Source: Sinotaia quadrata
Taxonomy: Eukaryota > Mollusca > Gastropoda > Architaenioglossa > Viviparidae
Direction of reading: 5' to 3'
Assembly (NCBI GenBank): GCA_028829895.1
Contig: CM054181.1
Span: forward strand, 15,036,001 to 15,100,000
DNA: 64,000 nt
Positions 63,701-64,000 of the stretch are shown here, in pieces (the stretch's first letter is position 1; every line of letters starts with the position of its first letter). A model generated the notes under the pieces. That model searched no databases and was not told the origin of the DNA. It saw only the letters and a list, made by a program, of their open reading frames with translations. A program made the position numbers and the translations under genes.

Positions 63701-63849
63701 GACAACTTAAAACAAACCAATCTTTACAAAAGCTGTTAATACTTCACAATACAAAAGACAATACATTTTTATATTGCTTTTACCTTTGTATTGTACTGGT
63801 ATGGTTCCTTCTAGCTGTACCAAGTTCTGAGTTGTGCCATCATTGAAGA
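51759..63849 (-). CDS. TSG101: TSG101 orthologue, ESCRT-I subunit (5-prime end outside window)
   Basis: Nine exons in transcript order: 63849-63784, 62576-62413, 61996-61858, 60438-60154, 58192-58083, 54531-54439, 53913-53780, 53186-53084, 51848-51759. All have GT/AG borders and consistent phases, giving about 393 codons. The protein is a core ESCRT-I subunit in endosomal sorting, abscission and budding. The UEV domain (first three exons) has PVQYKG, NTYNIPVQFW, THPHNPPMVYVRP and STMQIRSGRYVD; the tyrosines and methionine matching human Tyr63, Tyr68 and Met95 of the P(T/S)AP groove are kept. No catalytic Cys is present, as expected; Asp replaces human Tyr110. Then follow a Pro/Tyr/Gly/Gln-rich linker (60438-60154), a coiled coil (58192-53780) and the C-terminal steadiness box (AIEDAVYYLGEALRK, SRKQFMLRALIQK). 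Missing: about the first 45 residues. Two introns hold transposons. Confidence 0.96.
54532..55110 (-). repeat. Intronic minisatellite abutting a TSG101 splice acceptor
   Basis: About 14 or more units of 33-40 bp. On the minus strand each reads GGCTGAGAAAATAGTATTGT then GGTAAATGTTTAT. The exon starting at 54531 begins GCTGAG, directly preceded by GGTAAATATTAAAG, so the array unit spans the real acceptor. In the array copies the AAAG is TATG, so they lack the acceptor AG. Copies decay with distance from the exon. Confidence 0.9.
55695..55770 (+). repeat. Left inverted repeat of the intronic element
   Basis: Pairs with 57911-57978 over about 70 bp at perhaps 65-75 percent by eye. Confidence 0.7.
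56028..57712 (-). pseudogene. Zinc-finger transposon-like gene, inactivated; family of unknown function
   Basis: One ancestral protein reads through four frame segments. N-terminal (57712-57491): CYICGEY and a CKTC pair, then an in-frame TAG at about 57491. Next (about 57425-57100): TDCYFCAFDVTGINRKNRSS and KYPDLESARHPVAHCDEIPV. Next (about 57060-56905): CTDIVQLLHKLGVPQYKPED and WRLFIDSNKRSLK. Last and longest (56915-56028): FASVPLAHSTT, WLLCVDLKMVNFLLGQQSG, TKYPCFLCKWDSRDKAQHY, LPPLHIKLGLIRQF-like wording, FPGLTIEKLKAGSFDGPQLR, VKNFLGNNKARNY, CNMSIKIHYLFSHMD and EQGEGFHQDMKE. From memory the same protein recurs in many copies in invertebrate and fish genomes as uncharacterised predictions. 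At least one stop and two or three frameshifts make this copy dead. Four Cys pairs and spaced acidic residues would fit a nucleic-acid-processing enzyme; that is inference. Confidence 0.8.
57911..57978 (-). repeat. Right inverted repeat of the intronic element
   Basis: Plus strand begins GACCTGATTGAACAAAACTG, the inverted counterpart of the left repeat. Its outer edge lies about 100 bp from TSG101 exon 58192-58083. Confidence 0.7.
58836..60092 (+). pseudogene. R2/CRE-like LINE, 5-prime-truncated copy, antisense in a TSG101 intron
   Basis: The reading starts with YLGILQHQENMQREVK-type wording near 58836 and continues with LDRKTRK and HPKSDLDRLYVSR (about 59080-59130). It has a long intact stretch 59160-59540 with KHVIEGEVIGLVDYTWNN, PKPLHGQYARQ, WLKEAGLKAETEALITAAQD and IMKISNDSKCRLQ. 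Further on, in shifted frames, come EKYQDLRLEIQRLWNVKAEV and IPLVIGALGNITTELEG (about 59800-59915). It ends in an AATAATGATAATAA tail near 60070-60092, typical of a LINE 3-prime end. It lacks the palm domain. Same family as 6165-7415. It sits in the intron between TSG101 exons 60438-60154 and 58192-58083, with its 3-prime end about 62 bp from the donor at 60153. Confidence 0.85.
60475..60592 (+). repeat. 57-bp tandem duplication in a TSG101 intron
   Basis: Two identical copies containing ATCAATGAACCATAAAAGTA and AATTGATAAACAAACTGTTT; very recent. Confidence 0.93.
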
Positions 63850-64000
63850 CTGAGACAAAAAAGACAACTCTTGAGAATCACTGGCACTGTGCCCAAGTAA
63901 ATTATCTCCTCATTTTCATAAATATATTATTTTTTAGTAATTCAGTTATTACATGTATTACATTATTTTCATTTTGTCTGTTTAATTTGTTTTGTACAAT
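63850..64000 (-). other. TSG101 intron reaching the window edge
   Basis: The exon at 63849 begins in mid-codon after TTTTTTGTCTCAG, so an intron precedes it; the start codon and first UEV residues lie beyond 64000. Confidence 0.85.

Overview
This is a eukaryotic, very probably invertebrate (lophotrochozoan, perhaps mollusc-like) nuclear genome segment. It is AT-rich and gene-poor, its genes have GT-AG introns, and it is packed with minisatellites and decayed transposable elements. The lineage is inferred from the overall character and from the animal genes TSG101 and a GT31 galactosyltransferase; no lineage-diagnostic marker was found.

Only two host genes are identified with confidence. A TSG101 orthologue (ESCRT-I subunit with a UEV domain) lies on the minus strand: nine phase-consistent exons from 63849 down to the stop at 51759, with the first exon(s) beyond the right edge. 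A beta-1,3-galactosyltransferase-like type II Golgi protein has a single intact coding exon on the plus strand at 32564-33619. An unidentified first coding exon (28418-28011, minus) has a clean acceptor, start and donor. Two weaker unidentified exon candidates lie at 45931-45670 (minus) and 36669-36866 (plus).

Mobile DNA, left to right: an R2/CRE-like LINE fragment (6165-7415); a Jockey/CR1-like LINE in two pieces (about 13160-14350 and 16037-16440) with a hAT transposase pseudogene between them; a near-complete PIF/Harbinger element (18957-21644) with inverted termini, DDE transposase and Myb/SANT partner, sitting in a minisatellite; a MULE-like transposase 3-prime exon (25527-26066); a zinc-finger transposon-like pseudogene bracketed by inverted repeats (about 55690-57980) in a TSG101 intron; and a second R2/CRE-like LINE copy (about 58836-60092) in the next TSG101 intron, ending about 60 bp from an exon.

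The remainder is dominated by some 35 tandem arrays with units of about 20-85 bp, plus microsatellites and a few dispersed repeat pairs. The most unusual pattern is that several arrays touch exon-intron boundaries and carry splice-site motifs in every unit: at 10734-10856, 26885-28011, 45450-45690 and 54531-55110. This suggests minisatellites seeded at splice junctions. It is a hypothesis from reading and needs a statistical control.
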